From assembly GCA_016930185.1 (NCBI GenBank), contig JAFGHK010000037.1, positions 1-43,209 of the forward strand: DNA of 43,209 nucleotides. The letters run 5' to 3'. Under the pieces are notes generated by a model, which saw nothing but the letters and a program-made list of their open reading frames with translations, was not told the DNA's origin and did not search any database. Numbering within the stretch: position 1 is the first letter of the stretch; each line of letters begins with the position of its first letter. Positions 30,663 to 38,949 of the stretch are shown piece after piece. The DNA is from Dehalococcoidales bacterium. Its GTDB lineage: Bacteria > Chloroflexota > Dehalococcoidia > Dehalococcoidales > RBG-16-60-22. The position numbers were made by a program, and so were the translations under genes.

Positions 30663-32123
30663 ATGAAGAAACCGAGAGTCGTCAACAAGCGCATCGATGA
30701 CGATTTATTGATGAAAAAGCGGCGCGAGGAGCTTGACAAGTGGCCGACCGGCAAAGAGGTGGACTTCGAGGAGGCGGCGGCCTACCAGAAGAGCCTGCCC
30801 GACAGCAAAGTATGGTCGAAGGTGATGGTGAAGCTGCGCGAAGAAGGCAGGATGAGCGTTTTCCCCCGCGCCGGCACACCCGTGCTGGAAAAAATGATAG
30901 AACTCTGCCAGGGCTTGAGAGAGTCCGGCGTCGTCCTTATCCCGGTGACCACCGACAGCTATACACGACTGGGTCAATATGAAAAAGTACAGGGTATTTT
31001 AGACGAGTGCAACCGCACCGGCAAAGCTTTACTCAACGGCTACCCCATCATCAACCAGGGGGTCAAGCAAACGCGCAAGCTGGTAGAAAGCGTGGACGCG
31101 GCGTTCAGTCCGCGGGGCATCAGTAGCGAGATTACAATCGCTTCCGGGCTGACGACTTACGAAAGCGGCCTGGAATTCATCACCTGGGGAGCTTACTCCA
31201 AGAAAATGACAATACGGGAACTCGTGGAACGCTGGCAGAACGCCACCCGCGTGGCCGGCTGGTACGCGGACAGGGACGTGATACTCTGCACCGACCTTCA
31301 CGGCTGGCTGCCGACAGCGCCCTTTCCCTTGAGCGTTAACATCGTCACGCTTATTTTACAGGCCCTCACGGCGGCGGAGCAGGGGCAGAAGTCGCTCTAC
31401 CCGCTGGTACACTGCATGGGCAACATGGCGCAGGACATGGCCTGGATAAGGCTGGCGCCGCGACTGATAAGGGAATACCTGGATAAATTCGACTACAAAG
31501 ACTGCCTGATACCGGGGTGCTGTCCCGCCCAGACGCCCCTTTTCCCCAATCCCATGGACATGGGCGGGGCTTTCGCCTATCTGAATTATATCGCCATTGT
31601 GGGGGCGCTTACGAAGTGTAATGCCGTAGACCTAAGGAGCATCGACGAAGCGGCGGGCGTACCTACCAAAGACACCAATACCGTCAGCTACGGCTCCGCC
31701 AGGTGGATTTTCGACGTCATCAGAGAACAGGACATTGAAATCTATGTCAAAGGCGTCGATGAGGAAGAAAAGGTGACCGAGACGGAGGTCAGGGCGATAA
31801 TGGACAGAATCCTCGACCTCGGCGACGGGGATGTCATCGACGGCACTATTAAAGCCGTGGAGGCGGGCGTGCTCGACTCGCCGTGGAGTCCCAACATCAC
31901 CGTCAAGGACAAGGTGCTGGGGGTGAGAGACGCCCACGGGGCCTGCCGCTACCTTGAGTTCGGCAACCTGCCCTTCCCCAGCGAAATCAAGGAGTTCCAC
32001 CGCCGGAAAATCGCGGAAAGGGAGAAGCTGGAGGGCAAGAAGGCGGACTACCACACGGCCGTCCGCGACCTGTGGAGCTTTAGCAAGGGGAAAATCGTAG
32101 GGCTGCCCCCTTATGATAAATAG
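30663..32123 (+). CDS. glmE: Glutamate mutase epsilon-subunit family protein, divergent
   Basis: 486 aa catalytic subunit of the adenosylcobalamin-dependent glutamate mutase family (L-glutamate to 3-methylaspartate in the classical enzyme), TIM barrel. Full-length family match: WPTGKEVD, PRAG, TDSYTR, LLNGYP, GNMAQDMA, GVPTK and RYLEFGN. Compared from memory with Clostridium cochlearium GlmE, the substrate arginines map to Arg69, Arg102 and Arg151, Glu171 to Glu167, Tyr181 to Tyr178, Lys326 to Arg325 and Glu330 to Glu329, but Tyr177 falls on Thr174. The barrel strands 205-225 and 280-300 differ strongly. GGGAGG precedes the ATG. glmS and glmL follow; substrate may not be glutamate. Confidence 0.85.
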   Translation: MKKPRVVNKRIDDDLLMKKRREELDKWPTGKEVDFEEAAAYQKSLPDSKVWSKVMVKLREEGRMSVFPRAGTPVLEKMIELCQGLRESGVVLIPVTTDSYTRLGQYEKVQGILDECNRTGKALLNGYPIINQGVKQTRKLVESVDAAFSPRGISSEITIASGLTTYESGLEFITWGAYSKKMTIRELVERWQNATRVAGWYADRDVILCTDLHGWLPTAPFPLSVNIVTLILQALTAAEQGQKSLYPLVHCMGNMAQDMAWIRLAPRLIREYLDKFDYKDCLIPGCCPAQTPLFPNPMDMGGAFAYLNYIAIVGALTKCNAVDLRSIDEAAGVPTKDTNTVSYGSARWIFDVIREQDIEIYVKGVDEEEKVTETEVRAIMDRILDLGDGDVIDGTIKAVEAGVLDSPWSPNITVKDKVLGVRDAHGACRYLEFGNLPFPSEIKEFHRRKIAEREKLEGKKADYHTAVRDLWSFSKGKIVGLPPYDK

Positions 32124-32156
32124 CCATAATATGCAGTCTTTCCGTAAGGAGTCGCC

Positions 32157-32582
32157 ATGAAAAGAGTACCGACAGTTATAACAGGCACCGTGGGCATGGA
32201 CGCCCACGTTATCGGCACGAAGGTATTGTCCCGCGCTCTAAGAGACGCGGGCTTTAAGGTGGTTGAGCTGGGGATGCAGGTCACGCCGGAGGAATTTATC
32301 AGCGTGGCGCAGGAGACGAAGGCGGACGCCATACTGATGAGCTCGCTGTACGGCATGGCGGAGCTGGACCTCAAGGACTTCAACCATAAAAGGATGGAAG
32401 CGGGGCTGGGGGACGTACTGCTCTACATCGGGGGGAATTTAGTAATCGGCCGGTACGACCCCAGGGAAATCGAGCCTAAATTCAAGGCACTGGGGTTCGA
32501 CAGGGTCTATCCGCCGGGCGCCGAGCCGGAAATCGGCATTGAAGACCTGAAGAAAGACCTGAAAGCCAAGGGGAAGATGTAG
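32157..32582 (+). CDS. glmS: Glutamate mutase sigma subunit, B12-binding
   Basis: 141 aa cobalamin-binding subunit. The DxHxxG motif is Asp15-Ala-His17-Val-Ile-Gly20, where His17 is the cobalt ligand in base-off/His-on binding. SSLYG at 62-66, YIGGN and DRVYPPGAEPEIGIEDLKKDL also match the family closely. It pairs with the epsilon subunit to bind adenosylcobalamin between them. AAGGAG before the ATG, 33 nt after glmE. It is far better conserved than its epsilon partner. Confidence 0.93.
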   Translation: MKRVPTVITGTVGMDAHVIGTKVLSRALRDAGFKVVELGMQVTPEEFISVAQETKADAILMSSLYGMAELDLKDFNHKRMEAGLGDVLLYIGGNLVIGRYDPREIEPKFKALGFDRVYPPGAEPEIGIEDLKKDLKAKGKM

Positions 32583-32600
32583 TCGGGGGAAACATAGAAA

Positions 32601-33974
32601 TTGACTGACGATATCAGGCTTTTAGTAGATTTCGGGAGCACGTTTACCAAGGTTGCGGCCATAGACCTTGATAAGGTCGAGGTCATTGCCACCGCACGCG
32701 TGCCTTCCACCGTGGAAACGGATATAACGCTGGGACTAGAGGCCGCGCTTAAAGAAATTTCAGCAAAAACGGGCATTAAAAGCCCTGAAAAACTTAAGTC
32801 GATGGCCTGCTCCAGCGCCGCGGGGGGCTTGAGAATGGTCTGTATCGGGTTCGTGCCGGAGCTTACCAGCAAGGCCGCCAATCACGCCGCGCTGGGGGCG
32901 GGGGCTAAGGTGGTGGGGCTTTACTCCTTTAAGCTTACCGGGCAGGAAATCGACGAGATAGAGAAGACCGCGCCGGATATTATTTTACTTTCCGGGGGTA
33001 CGGATGGGGGCGACGAGGCCACGATTATCCACAATGCCGGGATACTGGCCAAGACCGGCCGTAAAATCGACAATATAATCGTCGCCGGCAATAAAGTAAC
33101 CTACGATGCCATAAAAGCCGCCTTCAAGGACAGCGGCAAGCGCGTGATTTACACCAGGAACGTCATGCCGGAAATCGGCGTGCTGGACACGGCCCCGTGC
33201 AATAAAGAAATCAGGGAAATTTTCATCAAAAATATTATCAAAGCCAAAGGCGTCGCCAGGGCCAAGGAAATCGTCGGAGACGTGATTATGCCGACGCCCT
33301 CTGCGGTGCTGGAAGCCGCCAAGCTACTTGCCGAAGGAAGCGGTGGCGAGGCAGGATATGGGGAACTTATGGTCATCGACCCCGGCGGGGCTACAACGGA
33401 CGTACACTCGGTAGCGGAAGGCATCCCGACCTCCGGCGGGGTTACGATGGTCAACACCCTTCCAGAACCATACGTCAAAAGAACGGTGGAGGGAAACCTG
33501 GGGCTCAAGTATAACATCGACAGCCTTAGCGAATTTACGAGGGGTAAAAAAATCCCGCCGCATTTCCGGGAAATTTGCCAGGGTTTCCACGAAGGGAAAC
33601 TGCCAGAGAGCCAGGAGGAAATCGACTGCCACCTTTTGCTTTCCCGTCTCGCCGTGGACGTGGCGGTCACGCAGCACGCTGGGAGGCTGGAAAAAATTTA
33701 CAGTCCCACCGGCGAAATGCTGCTCCAGCACGGCAAGGACCTGACCGGCGTCAAGACCGTCGTGGGGACGGGGGGGCCGATTATATTTTCCGCTAATCCA
33801 AAAGAAATCATGGAAGGCGCCCTGTACCGGAAAGATAACCCTTTAGTCCTGAAACCTAAAGAACCCGGGTTCTACCTAGACGAGCAGTACCTGCTTTACG
33901 CGGTGGGGCTTCTCTCCCAGGAAGAGCCCCAAAAAGCCCTGTTACTTGCGAAAAAGTACCTAAAGCAAATATAG
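32601..33974 (+). CDS. glmL: Glutamate mutase reactivating ATPase GlmL/MutL
   Basis: 457 aa ASKHA-fold (actin/hexokinase-like) ATPase that rescues mutases with damaged cobalamin. Start TTG 32601 with GGGGGA upstream; another nearby start is possible. Seen: phosphate-1 loop DFGSTFTK (10-17), phosphate-2 IDPGGATTDVHS, SGGTDGG and a C-terminal VVGTGGPI adenosine-type motif. The classical cluster order is glmS-glmL-glmE; here it is E-S-L. Its presence implies the mutase is a functional B12 radical enzyme. Confidence 0.92.
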   Translation: MTDDIRLLVDFGSTFTKVAAIDLDKVEVIATARVPSTVETDITLGLEAALKEISAKTGIKSPEKLKSMACSSAAGGLRMVCIGFVPELTSKAANHAALGAGAKVVGLYSFKLTGQEIDEIEKTAPDIILLSGGTDGGDEATIIHNAGILAKTGRKIDNIIVAGNKVTYDAIKAAFKDSGKRVIYTRNVMPEIGVLDTAPCNKEIREIFIKNIIKAKGVARAKEIVGDVIMPTPSAVLEAAKLLAEGSGGEAGYGELMVIDPGGATTDVHSVAEGIPTSGGVTMVNTLPEPYVKRTVEGNLGLKYNIDSLSEFTRGKKIPPHFREICQGFHEGKLPESQEEIDCHLLLSRLAVDVAVTQHAGRLEKIYSPTGEMLLQHGKDLTGVKTVVGTGGPIIFSANPKEIMEGALYRKDNPLVLKPKEPGFYLDEQYLLYAVGLLSQEEPQKALLLAKKYLKQI

Positions 33975-33998
33975 TATTGATATTCAGGTAATTATAAA

Positions 33999-35231
33999 AT
34001 GCTGAACCATTTGCGCGCGCTGGACCTGACCGACGATAAAGGCTTCCTCTGCGGGAAGATACTCGCCGATATGGGCGTCAACGTCATCAAGATTGAAAAG
34101 CCGGGCGGCGACACCTCCCGCAATATCGGGGGTTACTGGGGCTGCGCGGCAGACCCGGAGAAAAGCCTTTACTGGTTCGCCTACAACTCCAACAAAAAAG
34201 GCATTACGCTGGATATTGAAAAACCCAAAGGCAGGGAATTATTCAAGAAGCTGGTCGATACTGCCGACTTCGTTATAGAGTCGTTTGCGCCTGGCTACCT
34301 GGATAAGCTGGGCATCGGGTACTCTACTTTCAGCAAGAACAATAAAAAGCTAATCTGGGCGTCCATCACGCCCTTCGGGACGGAAGAGCCCTACCGCGAC
34401 TACAAGGACTCGGATATCGTGGTGATGGGCATGAGCGGCACGCTTTACCAGACCGGCGAGACCGACGGTCCTCCGGTGCATATCAGCATGCCCCAAGCCT
34501 GCCTGCACGCCGGGGCCGACGCCGCCCTCGGGTGCATGGTCGCCTACTACCACCGTGAAAATACCGGCGAAGGCCAGCTCGTTGACGTTTCCATGCAGCA
34601 GAGCGCCGCCTGGTTCCAGGCCAACGCCATGCCCACCTACGAGCTGAACGGCTCGATACTCAAGCGCGCGGGGTCGTTCCGGGCGGGGATGAGCACGCAG
34701 GTGGCGCAGCGGCAGGTGTGGCCCTGCAAGGACGGCTACGTGTTTTTCAACGTCATCGGGGGACGTACGGGAGCCAAGACCTTAAGTTCGCTGGTGGCCT
34801 GGATGGACGAGGAGAAAATGGCCACCGACTTCCTCCTTAACATGGAGTGGGACACCTTCGATATGTTCACCGTAAATCAGGAGGTGATGGACAAGATTTC
34901 CGGGCCGGTGGGCGAGTTTTTCCGCAAGCACACTAGGAAAGAGCTGCTCAAGGGGGCGGTGCCGCGGGGGGTATCCATAGGGCCTTTATCCAGCATGCAG
35001 GACCTGCTGGAGGACGAGTGCCTCAACGCCCGCGACTACTGGACGAAAATTAATCACCCGGAGCTCGGCACGAGCATTACCTATCCCAGAACGTACGTAA
35101 GGTCGACGGAAATGGACTTTTCCACCCGCTTCCGCGCGCCTTTAATCGGGGAGCATAACGGGGAGGTCTATCGGGAAATGGGGCTTTCCGGAGAAGACCT
35201 GCAGGCATTGAAAAATGAAGGTATTATTTAA
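33999..35231 (+). CDS. Class III CoA-transferase family (CaiB/BaiF), catalytic Asp replaced by Cys
   Basis: 410 aa CaiB/BaiF fold. In this family an Asp forms the CoA-thioester intermediate; at the matching position (SMPQACLHAGADAALG) this protein has Cys168. Other family features are intact: LADMGVNVIKIEKPGGD, FVIESFAPGYLDKLGIGY and GEGQLVDVSMQQ. It may be the structural half of a heteromer with the next gene (3 nt apart), as in the two-subunit BbsEF transferase. No strong ribosome site. Follows glmL by 24 nt. Confidence 0.87.
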   Translation: MLNHLRALDLTDDKGFLCGKILADMGVNVIKIEKPGGDTSRNIGGYWGCAADPEKSLYWFAYNSNKKGITLDIEKPKGRELFKKLVDTADFVIESFAPGYLDKLGIGYSTFSKNNKKLIWASITPFGTEEPYRDYKDSDIVVMGMSGTLYQTGETDGPPVHISMPQACLHAGADAALGCMVAYYHRENTGEGQLVDVSMQQSAAWFQANAMPTYELNGSILKRAGSFRAGMSTQVAQRQVWPCKDGYVFFNVIGGRTGAKTLSSLVAWMDEEKMATDFLLNMEWDTFDMFTVNQEVMDKISGPVGEFFRKHTRKELLKGAVPRGVSIGPLSSMQDLLEDECLNARDYWTKINHPELGTSITYPRTYVRSTEMDFSTRFRAPLIGEHNGEVYREMGLSGEDLQALKNEGII

Positions 35232-35234
35232 ATT

Positions 35235-36458
35235 ATGAAAAAAAGAGAGGGCGTCTTCAGCGGACTTAAAATACTATCGTTCTCCTGGGCGGTGGTAGGC
35301 CCGCTGACGATGAAGTTCTTCGCCGACCACGGGGCAACGGTTATCCGCATCGAGACGAGCCACCGTCCCTGCACGATGAGGTCGTCCGCGCCCTATAAAG
35401 ACAACCAGCCCGGCCTGAACCGCGGCGGGTATTTCACCTATTACAACGGCAACATTTTAAGCTTTGCCATCAACATGAACCACCCCAAAGCCGCCGGAGT
35501 GACACGTAAATTAGTGGAATGGTGTGACGTTTTCATGGAAAACTACACCCCGGGGGTCATCGAGAAATGGGGGCTGGACTACAAGAGCCTGAAAAAGATA
35601 AAGTCGGACATCATCATGCTGCGGCAGAGCGGCTACGGCTCGTGGGGGCCTTATAAAAACCTGCCGGCCTTCGGGATGGTGCTGGTGCCCATCGCCGGAC
35701 TGCCCAACCTCATCGGCTGGCCGGGCAAAGAGCCGCTGCCCGTCGGCGTTTCCGCCTATACCGACTGCATAAGTCCGCGCTTCGCCTCGGCGGCTTTAAT
35801 CGCCGCCCTCGACCACCGCAACAAGACCGGCAAGGGACAGCTCATCGACGTGTCGCAGTTTGAGGCAGCTATCTCATTTATCCTGCCCGGACTGCTGGAA
35901 TACGTCGCCACCGGCGAAGAGCCGGAGAGAATCGGCAACTCATCGCCTTACGCCGCGCCGCACGGCGTTTATCCCTGCAGGGGCGACGACCGCTGGTGCG
36001 CCATCGCCGTGACGACTGAAGAAGAATGGCAGATATTCTGTCGGGAAATCGGCAGGCCCGAACTGATAAAAGACCCTCGCTTTAACAGCCTGGCAAATAG
36101 AAAAAAGAACGAGGAGGAACTTAACCGGCTGGTTAGCGAGTGGACGATAAAACAGACTCCGGAAGACGTGATGACCCGACTGCAAAAGGTCGGGGCGGCG
36201 GCGGGGGTTGTCCAGAACGCGGCCGATACCTATAAAGACCCGCAGTTGAGGCAACGCAACATCTACTGGCCGATGCAGCACGCCGAGATGGGCGAGTTCA
36301 CGCACCTGGGCGAGAGTTTCATGCTCTCGAAAACGCCGGCTCAAGCCTACTCGCCGAGTCCCCTGCTGGGCGAGCATACGGAACAGGTCTGCACGGAGAT
36401 GCTGGGCATGTCCGACGAGGAATTCGTAAGCCTGATGCAGGAAGGACTTTTTGAGTAA
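35235..36458 (+). CDS. Class III CoA-transferase (CaiB/BaiF) with catalytic Asp
   Basis: 407 aa. The catalytic Asp is Asp177 (GVSAYTDCISPRFA). Other signatures: LKILSFSWAVVGPLTMKFFADHGATVIRIE, VFMENYTPGVIEKWGLDY, GKGQLIDVSQFEAA and the C-terminal SPLLGEHTEQV. Transfers CoA between an acyl-CoA and a free acid; partner acids unknown. Lies 3 nt after the Asp-less paralogue, so heteromer formation is plausible. A short AT-rich run with ACAAGATACAAG follows the stop. Confidence 0.9.
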   Translation: MKKREGVFSGLKILSFSWAVVGPLTMKFFADHGATVIRIETSHRPCTMRSSAPYKDNQPGLNRGGYFTYYNGNILSFAINMNHPKAAGVTRKLVEWCDVFMENYTPGVIEKWGLDYKSLKKIKSDIIMLRQSGYGSWGPYKNLPAFGMVLVPIAGLPNLIGWPGKEPLPVGVSAYTDCISPRFASAALIAALDHRNKTGKGQLIDVSQFEAAISFILPGLLEYVATGEEPERIGNSSPYAAPHGVYPCRGDDRWCAIAVTTEEEWQIFCREIGRPELIKDPRFNSLANRKKNEEELNRLVSEWTIKQTPEDVMTRLQKVGAAAGVVQNAADTYKDPQLRQRNIYWPMQHAEMGEFTHLGESFMLSKTPAQAYSPSPLLGEHTEQVCTEMLGMSDEEFVSLMQEGLFE

Positions 36459-36502
36459 ATAACAAGTAACAAGATACAAGTAACAAAAAGTGGAGGCCCA
36501 CA

Positions 36503-37378
36503 ATGCTGAAGTTTAAAAAAGCCGGAAAATTCGACGACGTTATATACGAGCGGAGCGGCTATGTAGCCCGTATCACGCTCAACGACCCCGAGACGATGAA
36601 CACCGGGGTCAAGGACTTCTGGAAGGCTTTATCCGTGGTGGAGGAAGCTGACGATATCAAGGTGTTGATTATCAAGGGGGCGGGGCGCGCCTTAGCCGCC
36701 GGGGCCCCCCTGCATGAGGTCGGCTTCGTCTATGGCTGGAAAGAGCCAAAGTCCGGCGAAAAATCCCCCAAGACGCCGATACGGCATCGCATCAAGTTCG
36801 ATAGGAAGCTGTTTTACGAGTGCGCTATGAAGCTGCTCTTTTTCCCCAAGATAACCATCGTGCAGGCGCACGGCTTCCTGCTGGGGGCATCGATGGACAT
36901 GTATATGCTCTGCGACTTCATCGTCGGGGCGGAGGACTGCAAGTTCGGAGAAATCGAGGTGAGGCTGGGCATACCCCAGATGACCATTACCCCCATTATG
37001 ATACTGCGGGTGGGGCTGACCAATGCCCTCGACATTTGCCTGACGGGCAGAATGATGGACGGCAAGGAGGCCGCCCGCATCGGGCTGATTAACCGGGCGG
37101 TGCCGGCGGACAAGCTGGAGGCGGAGGTCAACCGCTACGCCGAGGGCTTTTCCAAGTTTCCCTTCGACGGCATCGCCATGGGCAAGACCTCTAAGCAGAT
37201 GGTATACGACATGATGGGCATCACCAGCGGCCTGTCCAACCACTTCCTGGCGCACACGATGGGCACCAATATCCACTTCGAGGAGGACGAGTTCAACTTC
37301 TTCAAGGCGCGGCGGGACATGGGGGTGAGGAAGGCGATACACGCGAGGAATAAATTGTTCGAACAGCTGGATAAGTAA
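36503..37378 (+). CDS. Crotonase-family protein with altered active site
   Basis: 291 aa, longer than usual because of an insert around 75-105 (YGWKEPKSGEKSPKTPIRHRI). Of the two hydratase glutamates, the first is Asp132 (LLGASMDMYMLCD) and the second is Glu152 (KFGEIEVRLGI). The usual GxGG after it is IPQMTITP. The C-terminus (HFEEDEFNFFKARRDMGVRKAIHARN) looks like a normal trimer helix. An unusual hydratase, hydrolase or lyase for a branched or cyclic acyl-CoA is possible. GGAGG precedes the ATG; an AT-rich palindrome follows the stop. Confidence 0.85.
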   Translation: MLKFKKAGKFDDVIYERSGYVARITLNDPETMNTGVKDFWKALSVVEEADDIKVLIIKGAGRALAAGAPLHEVGFVYGWKEPKSGEKSPKTPIRHRIKFDRKLFYECAMKLLFFPKITIVQAHGFLLGASMDMYMLCDFIVGAEDCKFGEIEVRLGIPQMTITPIMILRVGLTNALDICLTGRMMDGKEAARIGLINRAVPADKLEAEVNRYAEGFSKFPFDGIAMGKTSKQMVYDMMGITSGLSNHFLAHTMGTNIHFEEDEFNFFKARRDMGVRKAIHARNKLFEQLDK

Positions 37379-37384
37379 GGAGAA

Positions 37385-37500
37385 AATAACAAGATACAAG
37401 ATACAGTAGCCAAACAATTACCAATTAACAAATACCAATATCCAAACGTTTGGTAATTGAATTTTTGAATTTGTTTGTAATTTGTATCTTGGTTATTGGA
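37385..37500. repeat. AT-rich imperfect palindrome with ACAAGATACAAG arms
   Basis: Centred on CCAAACGTTTGG (37442-37453). The left side carries AACAAGATACAAGATACAG and CAATTACCAA. The right side carries the inverses TTGGTAATTG and TTGTATCTTGGTTATT. Related short runs occur after other genes (20910-20921 and 36461-36485). Probably a MITE-like or REP-like element; it separates the crotonase from the third CoA-transferase. Confidence 0.6.
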
Positions 37501-37536
37501 ATTTTACCGCAGTTCTCTGGTTATAGGAGGCGGGTT

Positions 37537-38763
37537 ATGGTCTATCCATTAGAAGGCATCAAAGTACTGGATTTCAGCATCGCCGTGGCGGCGCCATTCG
37601 GGGCTGTCATGCTGGCGGATATGGGGGCGGAGGTTATCAAGGTGGAGAGGGTGCAGGGGGAAGCCCAGCGCCTGGGACTGCCCGCTGGTATGGACGATTA
37701 TCTCGATACCAGCGAGGTGGAGAAACTGCCTGAAAAAGCCGACTGGATGGCGTTCAACCGAGGCAAAAAAGACCTCGCCATCGATATTAGGTCGGCAGAG
37801 GGCAAGGAAATCGTCCTGAAGCTGGCTAAAGAGACCGATGTAGTTATCCAGAGCTTCCGTCCCGGCGTGGCGGAGAGGCTAGGTATCGGCTACACGGATA
37901 TATCTAAAATAAACCCTGAAGTCATTTATTGCTCCTTTTCCGGCTACGGCGAGACGGGGCCGGTCGCCCACCGCGCCGGCGGTGACATGTGGAGTCAGGC
38001 GATGTCCGGCATGGTCAGCGTCATCGGCTACAAGGGCGGCGCGCCCCAAATGATACCCTTCCCCGCCTGCGACCACGCAGGGGGGATGCTGGTGGCTTAT
38101 GCGGTAATGACGGCGCTTTTAGTAAGGGAGAGGACGGGGGTGGGGCAGGCCTTGACGGTCAACAACCTTAACGCGGCTTTGTATTTGCAGTACTCCAGTT
38201 TCGCCGAGTATTTAACCGAGGGCAAAATGCCCTATAAGGTGGGGAGGAGCTACCAGCCGCCGCCCTTCGGGCCGTTCCGCGCCAAGGACGGGGACGTCCT
38301 GACCATCTTCGGCACCGGGCCGATGTGGCCCAAATTTTGTAAGGTGGTCGGGGTGGAGCATTTAGCCGACGACCCCCGTTTTAGTAACGATGAAGCCCGC
38401 ATGAAAAACCGGGAGGAAATCGGCAAGCTGCTGGACGAGGCGTTCAGTAAAAAGACGCGCGGGGAATGGGCGCAGATTTTCCGCGACGCCAAAATGCGCT
38501 GCGACCCCTGCCTGACCTATGACGAAGTTATTGCGCACCCCCAGCTGGCCGCCAACGACATGATTTTCACCGCCAAACACCCCAAGCGCGGCGAGATAAA
38601 GATGCTGGGCCTGCCGGTCAAGCTGAAGAAGACCCCCGGCAAGCCGCAGGGTCCCTCCCCGGCGCTGGGGCAACACACGGAAGAAATCCTGCTTAAGCTG
38701 GGCTACAAAGCTAAAGACATTGCGGAACTGGAAAAAGAAGGCGTGATAAGGACCGGGAAATAG
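37537..38763 (+). CDS. Class III CoA-transferase (CaiB/BaiF), third copy
   Basis: 408 aa. ATG 37537 is chosen for its AGGAGG 6 nt upstream; a longer frame would run back into the AT-rich palindrome. Catalytic Asp179 is present (FPACDHAGGMLVA). Other signatures: IKVLDFSIAVAAPFGAVMLADMGAEVIKVE, VVIQSFRPGVAERLGIGY, SFSGYGETGP and PALGQHTEEILLKLGY. End of the mutase/CoA-transferase run. Closer to the standard family than the pair at 33999-36458. Donor and acceptor acids unknown. Confidence 0.9.
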   Translation: MVYPLEGIKVLDFSIAVAAPFGAVMLADMGAEVIKVERVQGEAQRLGLPAGMDDYLDTSEVEKLPEKADWMAFNRGKKDLAIDIRSAEGKEIVLKLAKETDVVIQSFRPGVAERLGIGYTDISKINPEVIYCSFSGYGETGPVAHRAGGDMWSQAMSGMVSVIGYKGGAPQMIPFPACDHAGGMLVAYAVMTALLVRERTGVGQALTVNNLNAALYLQYSSFAEYLTEGKMPYKVGRSYQPPPFGPFRAKDGDVLTIFGTGPMWPKFCKVVGVEHLADDPRFSNDEARMKNREEIGKLLDEAFSKKTRGEWAQIFRDAKMRCDPCLTYDEVIAHPQLAANDMIFTAKHPKRGEIKMLGLPVKLKKTPGKPQGPSPALGQHTEEILLKLGYKAKDIAELEKEGVIRTGK

Positions 38764-38772
38764 CCCGTACTT

Positions 38773-38941
38773 CTATTTAGTAACGGTCATCACCAGTCGA
38801 TAGTCGGTGGGGGCAATCGTCTGCCCTTCCTGCGGATAGGGTTCCAGTCTGAACACGATTTTGTACTGGATAAAGTAGTCCTTGGCGTCCGCGCCGCCGC
38901 CCGGCTGGACGATGACCATATCCGCGGGCGAACCGGCAACC
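38773..38941 (-). pseudogene. Truncated C-terminal copy of the secreted-protein gene at 40269
   Basis: About 167 bp matches 40271-40437 with roughly nine differences by eye. It encodes the last 50-odd residues (VAGSPADMVIVQPGGG... to VTK, stop TAG). Changes are conservative (E to D, V to I, R to K), suggesting an older tandem paralogue cut off by the AT-rich block. The 5' part, including the signal peptide, is missing. The upstream reading frame runs through TAA, the stop of the P-loop kinase gene, four codons away. Confidence 0.85.
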
Positions 38942-38949
38942 TTTTTACA

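Noticed and set aside
37450-37536. N-terminal extension of the third CoA-transferase
   Set aside because: The extra residues come from the AT-rich palindrome; AGGAGG and the conserved N-terminus point to ATG 37537.
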